Shown here one piece after another: positions 47,853 to 57,389 of a stretch of DNA of 64,000 nt. The notes beneath the pieces were generated by a model that was given only the letters and a program-made list of their open reading frames with translations, searched no databases and was not told the DNA's origin. Origin of the DNA: an uncultured Cryomorphaceae bacterium. GTDB lineage: Bacteria; Bacteroidota; Bacteroidia; Flavobacteriales; Schleiferiaceae. The position numbers and the translations under genes were made by a program. The stretch covers positions 1,008,068 to 1,072,067 of the forward strand of contig CAKZJV010000007.1 in the NCBI GenBank assembly GCA_937120475.1, read 5' to 3'. Positions within the stretch are counted from its first letter, which is position 1. The number at the start of each line of letters is the position of its first letter.

Positions 47853-49045
47853 TGCAAATGCACTTTTAAATTGAAATGCGCATCATGGTTGTCATTCTCT
47901 TCCTGGTAACCGGTTATTTTCAGGTCACCGGTCCACTCAAAAGCATTTAATTTATCTAACCATTTTTGAAAAAAAACATAATTCTCCACCGAACCCTTTA
48001 ATATCAATTGATCTCGTTGGAAGCGAACCAGCTTCTCTTTCTTAAGGTATTTTTCCAAAGGGTAAAAGCTCATTTGTTCCAGGCTGATACCAGCTGAAAC
48101 GGTTGCTGCCACCTCATCAGCCATCATACTAAACGCGCTATTACTACCGCCATTGACCTCTAAAAATTGTTGTTTGCGGTTGTAGGATGAACGGAGGCTC
48201 TCCACCATTTTTAATTGGGAATCATACGACTGCAGGCCCTGGTTGAGAGTCTGGTTGGCATTGTGATAGTGATTGAAGAGTAAAAAGCTGATTAGCAACA
48301 GAATAAATACGCCCAGCACCCCTCCCATGACGCTTTTTTTGTAAAGATTATGGAATTGCCAGTCCCTTCGGTACCAGCTTATTTGTTCCTGGTCTGAATT
48401 ATAGGTACCCCTTGCCATAGTGTTAAGGCCAAAAGCAAAGGGTATGGCATACTGAGCCGGAATACTTTCGCCCATTAACTGTAACTCATTTTGGCCGGCT
48501 TCCTCTAAATGTTGTATAGTTTGGGTTTTTAAGTTTATGTGGTGGTAACCCAGGTGCAGCTCTTCTTCCGGCAATTGCTCCAGCAGTGGCCAAATGGAGT
48601 AAATACCGATGCTAGCATCCACAAGACGGTGGCCGGATGAACTGATTTCCTCGATTAACTGACCCATGAAATCCTTACGAACTACAGACGCCATTACCTG
48701 ATCATGGATAGTGTGGATATTGTAAATAAGGTCATCCAGTGCTACGTTGGGGAAAGCCCGGCTCATAACCACCTCCTCCTTTATGTCCGGCCCGGTATTT
48801 TTTACTTCCTTAACCAAAACCCGCCTGCCCGTTAGTATTATAAAAACGGGAAGATTTGAGGGAAACGTTTCCAACACCTGATTGGAGTTATTCCCGGCCT
48901 TCATTTGGCCCATCACAATCTCATCCTTTTCCCTCTTCAGGTGAACAGCACCGTAAAAGGCTCCTTTCGAAGTAAAGCATGCCTCTATTGCCACCAACTC
49001 GGAGGGAAAGCTCAAAGATTGTTTGATGTTATCCACTAATTTCAA
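47849..49045 (-). CDS. GspL / fused PilM-PilN-like protein
   Basis: 398 residues. The N-terminal 215 residues have an actin-like (PilM/GspL cytoplasmic) texture (ELVAIEACFTSKGAFYGAV, VFIILTGRRVLVKEV). A membrane helix follows (about 236-258, GGVLGVFILLLISFLLF), then a coiled coil and a PilN-like ferredoxin domain at the end (LILKGSVENYVFFQKWLDKL). This is the order found in GspL, where one chain does the job of PilM and PilN. It binds the GspE ATPase in the known systems. It overlaps the secretin gene by 4 bases. Confidence 0.8.
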   Translation of the reverse strand: MKLVDNIKQSLSFPSELVAIEACFTSKGAFYGAVHLKREKDEIVMGQMKAGNNSNQVLETFPSNLPVFIILTGRRVLVKEVKNTGPDIKEEVVMSRAFPNVALDDLIYNIHTIHDQVMASVVRKDFMGQLIEEISSSGHRLVDASIGIYSIWPLLEQLPEEELHLGYHHINLKTQTIQHLEEAGQNELQLMGESIPAQYAIPFAFGLNTMARGTYNSDQEQISWYRRDWQFHNLYKKSVMGGVLGVFILLLISFLLFNHYHNANQTLNQGLQSYDSQLKMVESLRSSYNRKQQFLEVNGGSNSAFSMMADEVAATVSAGISLEQMSFYPLEKYLKKEKLVRFQRDQLILKGSVENYVFFQKWLDKLNAFEWTGDLKITGYQEENDNHDAHFNLKVHLQ

Positions 49046-50928
49046 TAGATGATAGAGGGCTTAATGAAAATATTCAGACGGGTTTTATTGTAGGAGCGGG
49101 TACGACTGCTAAACAGCCAGCGTAAAATCGGTATTCGCGAAAGGAGGGGTACGCCTCTGCCGGTATCATTTACTCCTTTTTCCTCCAGGCCTCCCAATAA
49201 TATCATCTCTTCGTTTTTTATCCTGATCATGGAGGTGAACTTCCTGGATACAGAACCCGGAGGGGCTTGTGGCGAAATACGGGCGGTAAAGTCGCTCTGT
49301 TCCACGTCAATATCCAGGGTTACCTGGTCATCACCGGAAACGATCGGTTTTATGGTGAGGGTAAAATTGGCCTGTACGCTCTGGAAATTACGAATGGTGA
49401 TTGGCAGTGGATTTTGCACCCCGGTAACATTGGTCTGCTCTACAACGTAATACTCCGTATTGCCGATGCTTATATTGGCTTCGTGCCCGTTGAGCGTTGA
49501 AAGCTTAGGGGTGGATTTTACGTTTACAATCCCATTATCCTCCAGGAATTTGAGGTTCACGTAAAAATTAGGAGTTACGGGCCCCAGGTTCAAAGCTCCA
49601 AAGCCATCGAAGCTTTCCAGTAGTTTATTGATGGAGTTGGCGTCAAAGCGATAATCGAAAGCCGGATAAATCTGCCCTCCGGATTGAGCTGGCTGATCTC
49701 CTACCCCAACCTCAATACCATTGGAAACCGTATTGTTCCTTTGGTAATCTACAATGATCACCTCAATAACCACCACCGGAACAGAAAGATCGATGGAGGC
49801 TATAAACTCTTCCAAGGCCAGTATTTGCGGGTAAGAGCCACTTACCACCAGGCTGTTGAGTTCTGCAAACTCCTTTATTTCTATGCCCTGCTTAAGGTCA
49901 GCCGGAATTATTTCAATCACCTTTTCCACCGATCGATGCTGAAGGTAAATCCGCTTGGTTTCCCGCAAACCTTCGAGGTTTCTCTCACCAATTATATATA
50001 TGCTATCTCGTTTACGAAAGGTATACTTGGTACCATAAAATAATTTTTCGAGCAGTTCGTCCAGGGGTACTGCCTCTACTTTCATGGTAACATCATACTC
50101 CAGGCGGGAATACAGGAAATAGTCCAGGCCCAGGTTGCGAAACAAGTTGCGCACCACCTGATCCAGCGGCTGATTTTCCACTTCCAGACTTATCCGGTTT
50201 GAATCCACATAAAACCTGGAATTTGCTGGTTTCTGGTTTAAGTCGCGAAAGCGCTGATCTTCCCCATCCTTTGGCCGTGGAGCGGGCTTTTCAATCAGGT
50301 AAAAGTCATCCTCGGTTTTGCTGATCCGTAGATCATTGGCAAAAGCCAGTTTATCCATAGCCTGGTCAAAGGGCACTCTTTCCAGGTAAATAGACAAGAG
50401 CTTACCTTCCAAACCAGGTTGGTAAACCAGGTTCCTGCCGGTTTTTTGGGTGATGAGCTTCACTACTTTCGGCAAGCTGTCATTAGTTAACTCCATGCTG
50501 ATCAAGGCAGTATCGGCCTCATAGGAGATAGGAATCAGCTTGGGTACTTTAACTACGGGCTTCGGTTCCTCAATAAAAGGCTTTACATAAATGATATTAC
50601 CGGTGAACTCCAGTTCGAGTTGGTACTGTTTGGCCAGGAAAAGTAAAACCTCCGCTACGGTTACATTATTAAAATTATTGATCACCTGGCCTTCTACCTT
50701 GGGGTCAACGCTGATGTTCACTTTATTGGAATTACCCAGGGCCCTTAAAAATTCTTTAAGGGGCACGTTACTCACCGAAAGATCTACCGGCTCTTCAAGG
50801 CCCGGTGACTCTGAGGTCATTAAATCCAGCTTTTGCTTGATCAGTGTAAACCGATCCTTTTCCTGTGCACAAATTGAGCCGGAAAAGACCAGGATTAACA
50901 CTAATATTCTCATTTTCAAATTCTTCAT
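49042..50928 (-). CDS. gspD: Secretin GspD/PilQ-like
   Basis: 628 residues with signal peptide (about 1-21, ending ICAQ). Three N-domains of the secretin/TonB short type are seen: about 45-115 (DLSVSNVPLKEFLRALG), about 140-210, and about 245-320 (ISLEVENQPLDQVVRNLFRNLG). The secretin core follows with PVVVIEVIIVDYQRN, VKSTPKLSTLNGHEANI, and the closing LLGGLEEKGVNDTGRGVPLLSRIP. It forms the outer-membrane channel. No S-domain or dedicated pilotin is evident, except possibly the Fn3 lipoprotein. It lies 6 bases after the ATPase gene. Confidence 0.92.
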   Translation of the reverse strand: MKNLKMRILVLILVFSGSICAQEKDRFTLIKQKLDLMTSESPGLEEPVDLSVSNVPLKEFLRALGNSNKVNISVDPKVEGQVINNFNNVTVAEVLLFLAKQYQLELEFTGNIIYVKPFIEEPKPVVKVPKLIPISYEADTALISMELTNDSLPKVVKLITQKTGRNLVYQPGLEGKLLSIYLERVPFDQAMDKLAFANDLRISKTEDDFYLIEKPAPRPKDGEDQRFRDLNQKPANSRFYVDSNRISLEVENQPLDQVVRNLFRNLGLDYFLYSRLEYDVTMKVEAVPLDELLEKLFYGTKYTFRKRDSIYIIGERNLEGLRETKRIYLQHRSVEKVIEIIPADLKQGIEIKEFAELNSLVVSGSYPQILALEEFIASIDLSVPVVVIEVIIVDYQRNNTVSNGIEVGVGDQPAQSGGQIYPAFDYRFDANSINKLLESFDGFGALNLGPVTPNFYVNLKFLEDNGIVNVKSTPKLSTLNGHEANISIGNTEYYVVEQTNVTGVQNPLPITIRNFQSVQANFTLTIKPIVSGDDQVTLDIDVEQSDFTARISPQAPPGSVSRKFTSMIRIKNEEMILLGGLEEKGVNDTGRGVPLLSRIPILRWLFSSRTRSYNKTRLNIFIKPSIIY

Positions 50929-50934
50929 AAAATC

Positions 50935-52380
50935 TTAATCCATTAATAGAGAGAATACTTCTTCCAGGGAAGTTTCACCTTCCTCTAATAATTCAAAAGC
51001 ACGTTCTGATAGCTTTTTGATTTCCCGGTCCGCCAGCTTATCATCCACAAAAGAGAGGTCATTTTTTATAGCTTCTGCCAACTCCTGGTCAATCGGAATC
51101 AGTTCGTAGATAGCCTTACGGCCCTGATAACCGGTATAGTAGCAGTTATCACATCCTATAGGCACAAAGTGAGTGGTTAAAGGACGTATGGGCCGGAAAC
51201 CACTGGGAAAATCCTTGGAGCTTACCTCTTCCTCCTGCTTGCAATGTGGGCAAAGGGTTCGTACCAATCGCTGAGCGGCACTAAGGTTGAGGGTATTGGC
51301 AATTAGAAAAGGTGGTACACCCATATCAATGAGACGGGTAATGGTGCCCCAGGCCGAATTGGTGTGAATGGTGGAGAATACCAGGTGGCCGGTTAAAGCG
51401 GCCCGGATGGCCATTTGAGCGGTGTCTTTATCCCTGATCTCTCCCAGCATGATCACATCGGGGTCTTGACGCAGGAAGGTTCGCATAGCTGCTGCAAAAT
51501 CCAAACCGATGCTTTCCTTTAATTGTACCTGGTTTATGCCTTCCAGGGTGTATTCGATCGGGTCCTCAATGGTAATGATATTGCGCGTTTCCTCGTTGAG
51601 CAGTTTAAGGGTGGCGTAAAGGGTGGTGGTTTTACCCGAACCGGTGGGGCCACTGATTAAAACCACACCATGGGGTTTACGAATAGCCTCTTTAAAAGTG
51701 TTCAACTCCTTTTCAGAAAAACCCAGTTTACCCAGTTCTATCTGCATAGCATCCCGGCTCAACAAACGCATCACCACCTTTTCACCGTGAAGCGTTGGTA
51801 AAACCGAAACGCGGATATCAAATTTCAGCTGATCTTCCCGGAATTCAATACGGCCGTCTTGAGGTAAGCGCTTTTCAGCAATATCCAGGTGGCTTTGAAT
51901 TTTGATTTTATTGACCACCGGTGGATAGTCGATCATGGGAATCTCATAACGCTCTACCAGCTTGCCATCTATTCGAATGCGAACCCGGCACTTATCCTCA
52001 TAAGGTTCAAGGTGAATATCACTGGAGCCCAATTCATGAGCTTCGCGAATAAGATTTCTTAAAAAATCCTTCTCTTCACGATAATTGAAGGTGAGCTCTT
52101 GTTTTGGTTGATTTTTTTTCCTGCGGTAATAGCGGGTAAGCGTTCGTTGTATTTTTGATGATTCGGATTTTTCCAATTCTACCGGTAAACCAAAAACCAG
52201 TTCCAGTTCATCGATTAAATCGAGGCGGTAATGCAACTCATCCACATAAAAGGCCAATTGGTGCTTACCGATAAGCTTAGGCACAATTTGGTAATGGAAG
52301 GCCTGCTCAGGGGTAAGGAACTGCTGTTCACCAGTGCTGATCTGGAAAAAATCGGAAGAGGCGGTTTCAGCTTTTGCCAT
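50935..52380 (-). CDS. gspE: Assembly ATPase GspE/PilB
   Basis: 481 residues. Walker A GPTGSGKTTT (244-253), Asp box and His box (IRAALTGHLVFSTIHTNSA), arginine-rich SSDIHLEPYEDKCRVRIRIDG at 119-139, and a zinc-binding tetracysteine (C377, C380, C410, C413) as in GspE and PilB but not PilT. The N1E-type domain is short, so it recalls GspE. It powers pseudopilus extension. It shares a base with the peptidase gene (TAATG). Confidence 0.95.
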   Translation of the reverse strand: MAKAETASSDFFQISTGEQQFLTPEQAFHYQIVPKLIGKHQLAFYVDELHYRLDLIDELELVFGLPVELEKSESSKIQRTLTRYYRRKKNQPKQELTFNYREEKDFLRNLIREAHELGSSDIHLEPYEDKCRVRIRIDGKLVERYEIPMIDYPPVVNKIKIQSHLDIAEKRLPQDGRIEFREDQLKFDIRVSVLPTLHGEKVVMRLLSRDAMQIELGKLGFSEKELNTFKEAIRKPHGVVLISGPTGSGKTTTLYATLKLLNEETRNIITIEDPIEYTLEGINQVQLKESIGLDFAAAMRTFLRQDPDVIMLGEIRDKDTAQMAIRAALTGHLVFSTIHTNSAWGTITRLIDMGVPPFLIANTLNLSAAQRLVRTLCPHCKQEEEVSSKDFPSGFRPIRPLTTHFVPIGCDNCYYTGYQGRKAIYELIPIDQELAEAIKNDLSFVDDKLADREIKKLSERAFELLEEGETSLEEVFSLLMD

Positions 52381-52871
52381 TAATACATCAGGTTAAGTTG
52401 GTACAAATCGAAGCCCACCAAAGGCTTCATCACATATAATAAGGCCAGGAAAAGTGATTGTAAGCCTGCCAGTGGTACCGTTTTTCCACGGAAAACAACC
52501 AGTGCCAATACCACACTTAAAACCAGGCTAAACACCATAAAAAGCGGGAATACGGGAAAAGGAAGAGCCAAGGCCGCTACTAAGAAGAAAAGCAAATCCC
52601 CTAAGCCAATGTAATTTTTCCAAAGCTCCCGGAGGGATACTTTTTTGAAGTGAAACCATACGGTTAACAGCAACATTTGGATACCCAGAAAGGAAAGGTT
52701 CAGAAGGCTTTCATTCCAAAAAACTCCCAAGCTACGCTCGGTAAATGAAATTCCCAGCAGTAATAGCAAGGCAGCCGGAAACAGGAACCAGCTCACACCC
52801 CGATAACGCATATCCTGATAAAAGATAAGCATGAGTACCGCCAAAACGGAGATGTACAGGAAGGCGTACAT
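52380..52871 (-). CDS. Minimal prepilin peptidase (A24 family, without methylase domain)
   Basis: 163 residues, all membrane: about six helices. The two catalytic aspartates of the A24 aspartyl proteases are D20 in FYQDMRYRGVSW and D92 in YIGLGDLLFFL (GxGD). The long N-terminal methyltransferase domain and its zinc cysteines found in GspO/PilD are absent, as in FlaK/TadV-type enzymes. It should cut the leaders of the four pilin-like proteins in this operon. Confidence 0.88.
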   Translation of the reverse strand: MYAFLYISVLAVLMLIFYQDMRYRGVSWFLFPAALLLLLGISFTERSLGVFWNESLLNLSFLGIQMLLLTVWFHFKKVSLRELWKNYIGLGDLLFFLVAALALPFPVFPLFMVFSLVLSVVLALVVFRGKTVPLAGLQSLFLALLYVMKPLVGFDLYQLNLMY

Positions 52872-52872
52872 A

Positions 52873-53280
52873 TTAGTCCTTTGTCACTTCCACCAGGTTT
52901 TGATCCTGATCGATTTCCCAAACATTAATCGCCCCATCACCGTCAAAATCAGCCAATGCCGTTGCTCTTGCCTTAAAAGTGGTGGGTGAAGCTTCCACTA
53001 CCTCAATTCGGTAATTGGCATTACCTCCTTCCTCAATGGTCCGTTCGTGCTCAAAACCAATGGCATTCAAATCTGAAGAGTACTGCGACTTTAGCATGAA
53101 GTGACTGCGCTCGAGGGTATATACATGCTTGAGTTGCAACTTGGCTTCTGTACCCTTGGTTTTAGAAATCAGCGGCATAAGATTGGGCAATGCCAAAAGA
53201 ATGAGTATGCCGATAATTACCAGAACAATGAGCAATTCATTGAGGGTATAAGCCTTCAATTTACGGTTAAGGGATTTCAT
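52873..53280 (-). CDS. gspG: Major pseudopilin GspG-like with C-terminal EF-hand loop
   Basis: 135 residues: basic leader MKSLNRKLKA, cleavage before YTLNELLIVLVIIGILILLA with Glu at +5, then a short globular part. Residues 111-122 are DFDGDGAINVWE, a perfect DxDxDGxIxxxE calcium loop near the C-terminus, where GspG pseudopilins also bind calcium. The first gene of the operon, with a 1-base gap before the peptidase. No second large pilin gene is present, so it is the likely main subunit. Confidence 0.88.
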   Translation of the reverse strand: MKSLNRKLKAYTLNELLIVLVIIGILILLALPNLMPLISKTKGTEAKLQLKHVYTLERSHFMLKSQYSSDLNAIGFEHERTIEEGGNANYRIEVVEASPTTFKARATALADFDGDGAINVWEIDQDQNLVEVTKD

Positions 53281-53421
53281 GGGGGTAGTTGTTTGTTTAC
53301 TTTTGCGCTAAGATGAATATTCCATTATAGTGGTCAATTGGACAAAATTTACTATTTTGGAACTCCTTATTAACAAAGGGCTGTAGAGCCAATACTTTTT
53401 TAAACTTGACCTTAACCTCAC

Positions 53422-54939
53422 ATGAAACATGAAATTCAAGCTCGTGTAGGGCAACTGGTTTCCTCGTTATCCCTGTCGGAAAAAGAGGTACTGTTTAAAC
53501 ACCTGCACGCCACCCTTCCCGAATGGCAGAATCAAAGTAAACTGGCGGAGTTGCTGGAAGAACTCTATACCGACCCGGCTTCTGAAAACATCCATTACAG
53601 CCGCAAAAATTTCGACCTGCTGGAAAACCGTATCCTGGACAGCCTTCTTTTCGATATTAACCTGAACCGTAAGGGAAAATTTAACGATGATGGTAATGCA
53701 ACACTAAGTCTAAGGAAAGAGGCTCTGAAAATGAGAGTTTTACAGAAGAGAGGCGTGTTGCACCGCGCTTATAAAATGGCGCAAAATGTAAAGCAGCAAG
53801 CCTTGCTGGATGAGGATTACGACAGCATTATCGAGTCCCTGAACCTTCAACTTTCCATGATCGGGCTTCAGCAGGATGCCCAAAAATTTAAAGAACTTAC
53901 CGAACAGATTAACCATTTTGAGTACCACCGCTTTGCCAAGCGTAAGAGCCTCGCTCTTTTATATGAGCTCAAAATGAAGAAATTTTACGGACTGACTGAA
54001 AACCTGGACCTTTTTGTAAAGGATAGTATTATGACCTTGCAAAGGTATCAGGAGCGGGTTCACTGCCGCACCATTGATTTTGTACATGGCTTTTTTATTA
54101 AGGAAGATTTTGAGTTGGAAGACAACTGGCTGGAAGCACACTATTATATGAGCCAGCTTTTTACTAAAGCCGAAGAGCTACCGAGAAACACCCCCCATTT
54201 TAACTTTTGGGAATTGGTGTTTGAGCAGGGACGGCTTTGTATTAAAACGGGTGACGCAGAGAATGGACTATTCCTGCTGGAAAAGTGCCTGAAACAACTA
54301 CCCCCTGAACACCTGGCCTACCAACAGTCGGTAGAAATGGCGTTTTTTACGCTCTTTCATAAAAAAGACTTTAGGGAGTGCCGCAAACTATTGGATGGTT
54401 ATCGAAATACCCACTTTTACCAACGGTACCTATCCAAAGAAAATCAACACCATTGGAACTTCAGGCTGGCCTGTTTACTGTACCATCAAGGTAAAATTGA
54501 AAAGGTTAAAAAGCTTTTAGAACAATGCCACTTATTTGAAAAAAGTGGTGTACAGCAAGCCTTGAACGTACGTTTCCTTAAAATTATCGTTAGTATTGAC
54601 GAGCAAAAAACCGACCTGGCCGATCATTACCTGGAATCGCTCCGTAAGCACATCTCACGGCACTCCTGGCAGGCTCAAATGAAAGAATTGAACCTTTACC
54701 CTTTCTATTACAGTTTACTGAAGCTTAGAAACACGGGTTATCGTTTTGCTGAGTTTTCACAAAGATACCCGGAGCATATCGAGGAACTGACCACACTTCA
54801 ACAGGATCAAAAGGAATGCAGCATAGAAACCCTTCCGCTTATTTCATACTGGCATTGGGTTAAAAAGGGTAGTTTTCATCAAAATTCCTTGCCGCAGGCT
54901 TCTGAAAAGTTTACGGTACATAGAAAAGTACACCATTAA
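53422..54939 (+). CDS. Helical-repeat protein of unknown function
   Basis: 505 residues, no signal peptide or membrane segment. The whole sequence looks alpha-helical, with TPR-like pairs in the second half: FNFWELVFEQGRLCIKTGDAENGLFLLEKC, WNFRLACLLYHQGKIEKVKKLLEQC (split in the chain) and LNLYPFYYSLLKLRNTGYRF. The N-terminal 120 residues resemble a globular helical domain (LVSSLSLSEKEVLFKHL). I do not recognise a family. It is divergent from the type II-like operon with 141 bases between, so a regulatory link is possible but unproven. Confidence 0.75.
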   Translation: MKHEIQARVGQLVSSLSLSEKEVLFKHLHATLPEWQNQSKLAELLEELYTDPASENIHYSRKNFDLLENRILDSLLFDINLNRKGKFNDDGNATLSLRKEALKMRVLQKRGVLHRAYKMAQNVKQQALLDEDYDSIIESLNLQLSMIGLQQDAQKFKELTEQINHFEYHRFAKRKSLALLYELKMKKFYGLTENLDLFVKDSIMTLQRYQERVHCRTIDFVHGFFIKEDFELEDNWLEAHYYMSQLFTKAEELPRNTPHFNFWELVFEQGRLCIKTGDAENGLFLLEKCLKQLPPEHLAYQQSVEMAFFTLFHKKDFRECRKLLDGYRNTHFYQRYLSKENQHHWNFRLACLLYHQGKIEKVKKLLEQCHLFEKSGVQQALNVRFLKIIVSIDEQKTDLADHYLESLRKHISRHSWQAQMKELNLYPFYYSLLKLRNTGYRFAEFSQRYPEHIEELTTLQQDQKECSIETLPLISYWHWVKKGSFHQNSLPQASEKFTVHRKVHH

Positions 54940-55007
54940 ATATCCGGTGCTGAATTCATGGGCTCGGCTTAAAGAATACACGGTGGTTTACTTTCCTGGT
55001 ACTGCGT

Positions 55008-57119
55008 TTAATTTACTTCCATATCCAGGTGCTTTAGTATAAAGCTCCACTTCAATGCTTCGTAAAGGTTGCGGTCTTTGAGTTTGGAACTCCCGTAATG
55101 GCCCGCCATGCTTTGCAGATTTAAGAGGAAAGGTGTAGTATCAGAAGTTTCCTGTAGGCGCGCCAGGAACTTGTAAGAGTGTAAAGGAGGAACCCGGTCA
55201 TCGTGATCACCGGTAACCAGCAAGGTAGGCGGATATTTTTTTGAATTTTTCACGTTGTGATAGGGAGAGTAACTCAGCAAATTCAGAAATTGTACGGAGT
55301 CGTCCGGAGAACCGTATTCGTCATGATGCATTAATCCATTTCCAAACTTATCGTACCTCAGCATATCAAAAACCCCCATTTCGGGTACCGCAACCTTAAA
55401 GAGATCGGGGCGTTGTGTGATAGCTGAACCCACCAGTAAGCCTCCGTTAGAACCTCCGGTAATGGCTATACGGTTGGAATTGGTCATTCTGGCTTTAATT
55501 AAAAATTCAGCTGCGGCTATAAAATCATCAAATGAATTTTGCTTGTTGAGTGTTTTACCGGCTTCGTGCCATGAAGTGCCCAACTCACCCCCGCCCCTTA
55601 TTTGTGGAGTGGCCAATATGCCTCCGCTATTGAGAAACAAAACATAGCCCGGATCAAAGTGGGGGGTTAAAGAAATGCCAAATCCCCCGTACCCATATAA
55701 CAACAAAGGGTTATCACCGGATGTAAGGTCCAAGCCTTTTTTGTAGGTAATATACATAGGTATGTGTGTACCATCCTTTGAAGGGTATTTCACATGGCGG
55801 GTTTCAAATTGCTTATGGTCGTAAATGATTTTTGTTGCAGAAAGGGGCTCAATGGTGTTCTCCTTAAAATTGATTTTATAGTAGATCGAGGGAAGGTAAA
55901 ATGAATTGATGCGGTAGAGGGTTTCTTTATCTTCAGGAGTGCCTTCAAAACCGGAAACATTGAAACCTTCTTCAAAGTCTTCGGTAATCAGCAATTTACC
56001 TTCAAGGTCGAAAACAGCCAGCATGTACTGTCCATGCGAATAATAGAGAACAACTATCTTGTTGTTTATGATGTTCACCTTTTCTATACGCTTCGCCTGC
56101 TCGGGGACTACTTCCCGGAGAGCACCTGATTCCGCGTCCATTACCAGAACCCGGTAATTGTTTGCTTCATGGTTAGTCCACATGTAGAGTTTACCATCAA
56201 TATGATCGATAATGGAAAATTCTGATTGCTGATCCGGGTAGCTGAGTAGTGTTCTCATTGTTGATCCCTGGTCCAGGTTCTTACTGAGTATCACCTTCTG
56301 GTAAGTTTCTCCAGTGCGTTTAAAGGTGTAAAGCAGCAGGTATTTTTCATCGGTAGTCAGTTGAAAGTAGGACTTTGAATAGGGCCGGTCTTTTATCTCA
56401 AAAATCAACTGATCTTCCTCTTGAGAGGTGCCCACTTGGTGGTAAAAAAGCCTCGGATTTCTGATTTGCTCCAGCAATTCCATCCCCACCTCGGGAGTAT
56501 CGTAGCCCCAATAGAAAAAACCGTCATCCTTCCAACCGATATCACTGTATTTAACCCACTTTATAACGTCATCCAGGTAGCGACTTTCCTGCATATCACG
56601 GATGCGTATTTCCCGCCAGTCCGAACCTGACCGTGAAAGGCTGAAGGCAATGAATCGCTCGTCTCCCGATACTTTAAAATTGGTGATTCCCACCTCTTCT
56701 CCCCTTTCCTCAAATCTGTCCGGGTTAATAATATTGCGGCTGTTGGCATGATACGAGGCTTGCTGATACAGGGAGGGGCTTGAATGGTAATTGATATATT
56801 GATAGAAATAATACTGATTTCCCTGTTTGATGAGCGGTTGAAAATCGCTGTACGCATAATGTACCAGGGCTGAGTAAACCCTGCTGAAGTTTTTCAACTC
56901 ATTGCGCTTATATTCTTCCAACACCCCGGTTTGCTGATGGAGCCACTGATCCAGCTTAGGAGAAGGCTTCTCCATCCAGCGATAGGGATCGGCCACCGTC
57001 TGTCCGAAAATCAGCTCGGAAGTGCCGTCCTTCTCCGCTAACGGGTAATTGAAAAACTCCTGGGCACACAACTCAAAGCACAGAAATGCCATGGCAATGA
57101 GCAAAAAATTCTTAGGCAT
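55008..57119 (-). CDS. Secreted prolyl oligopeptidase (S9A family)
   Basis: 703 residues with signal peptide MPKNFLLIAMAFLCFELCA. A seven-bladed propeller (about 80-430) precedes an alpha/beta hydrolase domain with nucleophile S557 in GGSNGG, the acid in GDHDDRVPP and the histidine in MAGHYGSSK. The oxyanion-linked Tyr is in LLYGYGGFG. It should cut short peptides after proline in the periplasm. It appears monocistronic, and marks the right end of the conserved region. Confidence 0.94.
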   Translation of the reverse strand: MPKNFLLIAMAFLCFELCAQEFFNYPLAEKDGTSELIFGQTVADPYRWMEKPSPKLDQWLHQQTGVLEEYKRNELKNFSRVYSALVHYAYSDFQPLIKQGNQYYFYQYINYHSSPSLYQQASYHANSRNIINPDRFEERGEEVGITNFKVSGDERFIAFSLSRSGSDWREIRIRDMQESRYLDDVIKWVKYSDIGWKDDGFFYWGYDTPEVGMELLEQIRNPRLFYHQVGTSQEEDQLIFEIKDRPYSKSYFQLTTDEKYLLLYTFKRTGETYQKVILSKNLDQGSTMRTLLSYPDQQSEFSIIDHIDGKLYMWTNHEANNYRVLVMDAESGALREVVPEQAKRIEKVNIINNKIVVLYYSHGQYMLAVFDLEGKLLITEDFEEGFNVSGFEGTPEDKETLYRINSFYLPSIYYKINFKENTIEPLSATKIIYDHKQFETRHVKYPSKDGTHIPMYITYKKGLDLTSGDNPLLLYGYGGFGISLTPHFDPGYVLFLNSGGILATPQIRGGGELGTSWHEAGKTLNKQNSFDDFIAAAEFLIKARMTNSNRIAITGGSNGGLLVGSAITQRPDLFKVAVPEMGVFDMLRYDKFGNGLMHHDEYGSPDDSVQFLNLLSYSPYHNVKNSKKYPPTLLVTGDHDDRVPPLHSYKFLARLQETSDTTPFLLNLQSMAGHYGSSKLKDRNLYEALKWSFILKHLDMEVN

Positions 57120-57389
57120 TGGGCCAGATTAATTGGTTTATTTACAGGGGCGGAAGTTAATTAATTAAAGGTTTTAACCTGGCCGGAATGGTTAATGGCT
57201 ATTCATAATTACCATTTAATGCAGAGAATTGCGTAAACCAACTTTTCTTTGAAGTTGATTCACTGAGATAGTATTGCTATTGGTGATGCCTGCTTAAAAA
57301 AAATTATTTGCATATACTTAAAAACATACCCAAAAGCGCGGTTGTAGAAGATTCTAGCAATTGGAACGATGTATGAAGCTCCTTACCTG
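57120..57389. other. A+T-rich intergenic stretch at the border of the accessory region
   Basis: 270 bases between the prolyl oligopeptidase start and the last lipoprotein of the RHS locus. No reading frame, hairpin or repeat was recognised. It should hold the promoter of the peptidase gene. Confidence 0.4.

Noticed and set aside
53298-53305. TACTTTTG as promoter of the helical-repeat gene
   Set aside because: It matches TAnnTTTG but lies 116 bases from the ATG with no -33 partner, so chance is likely.
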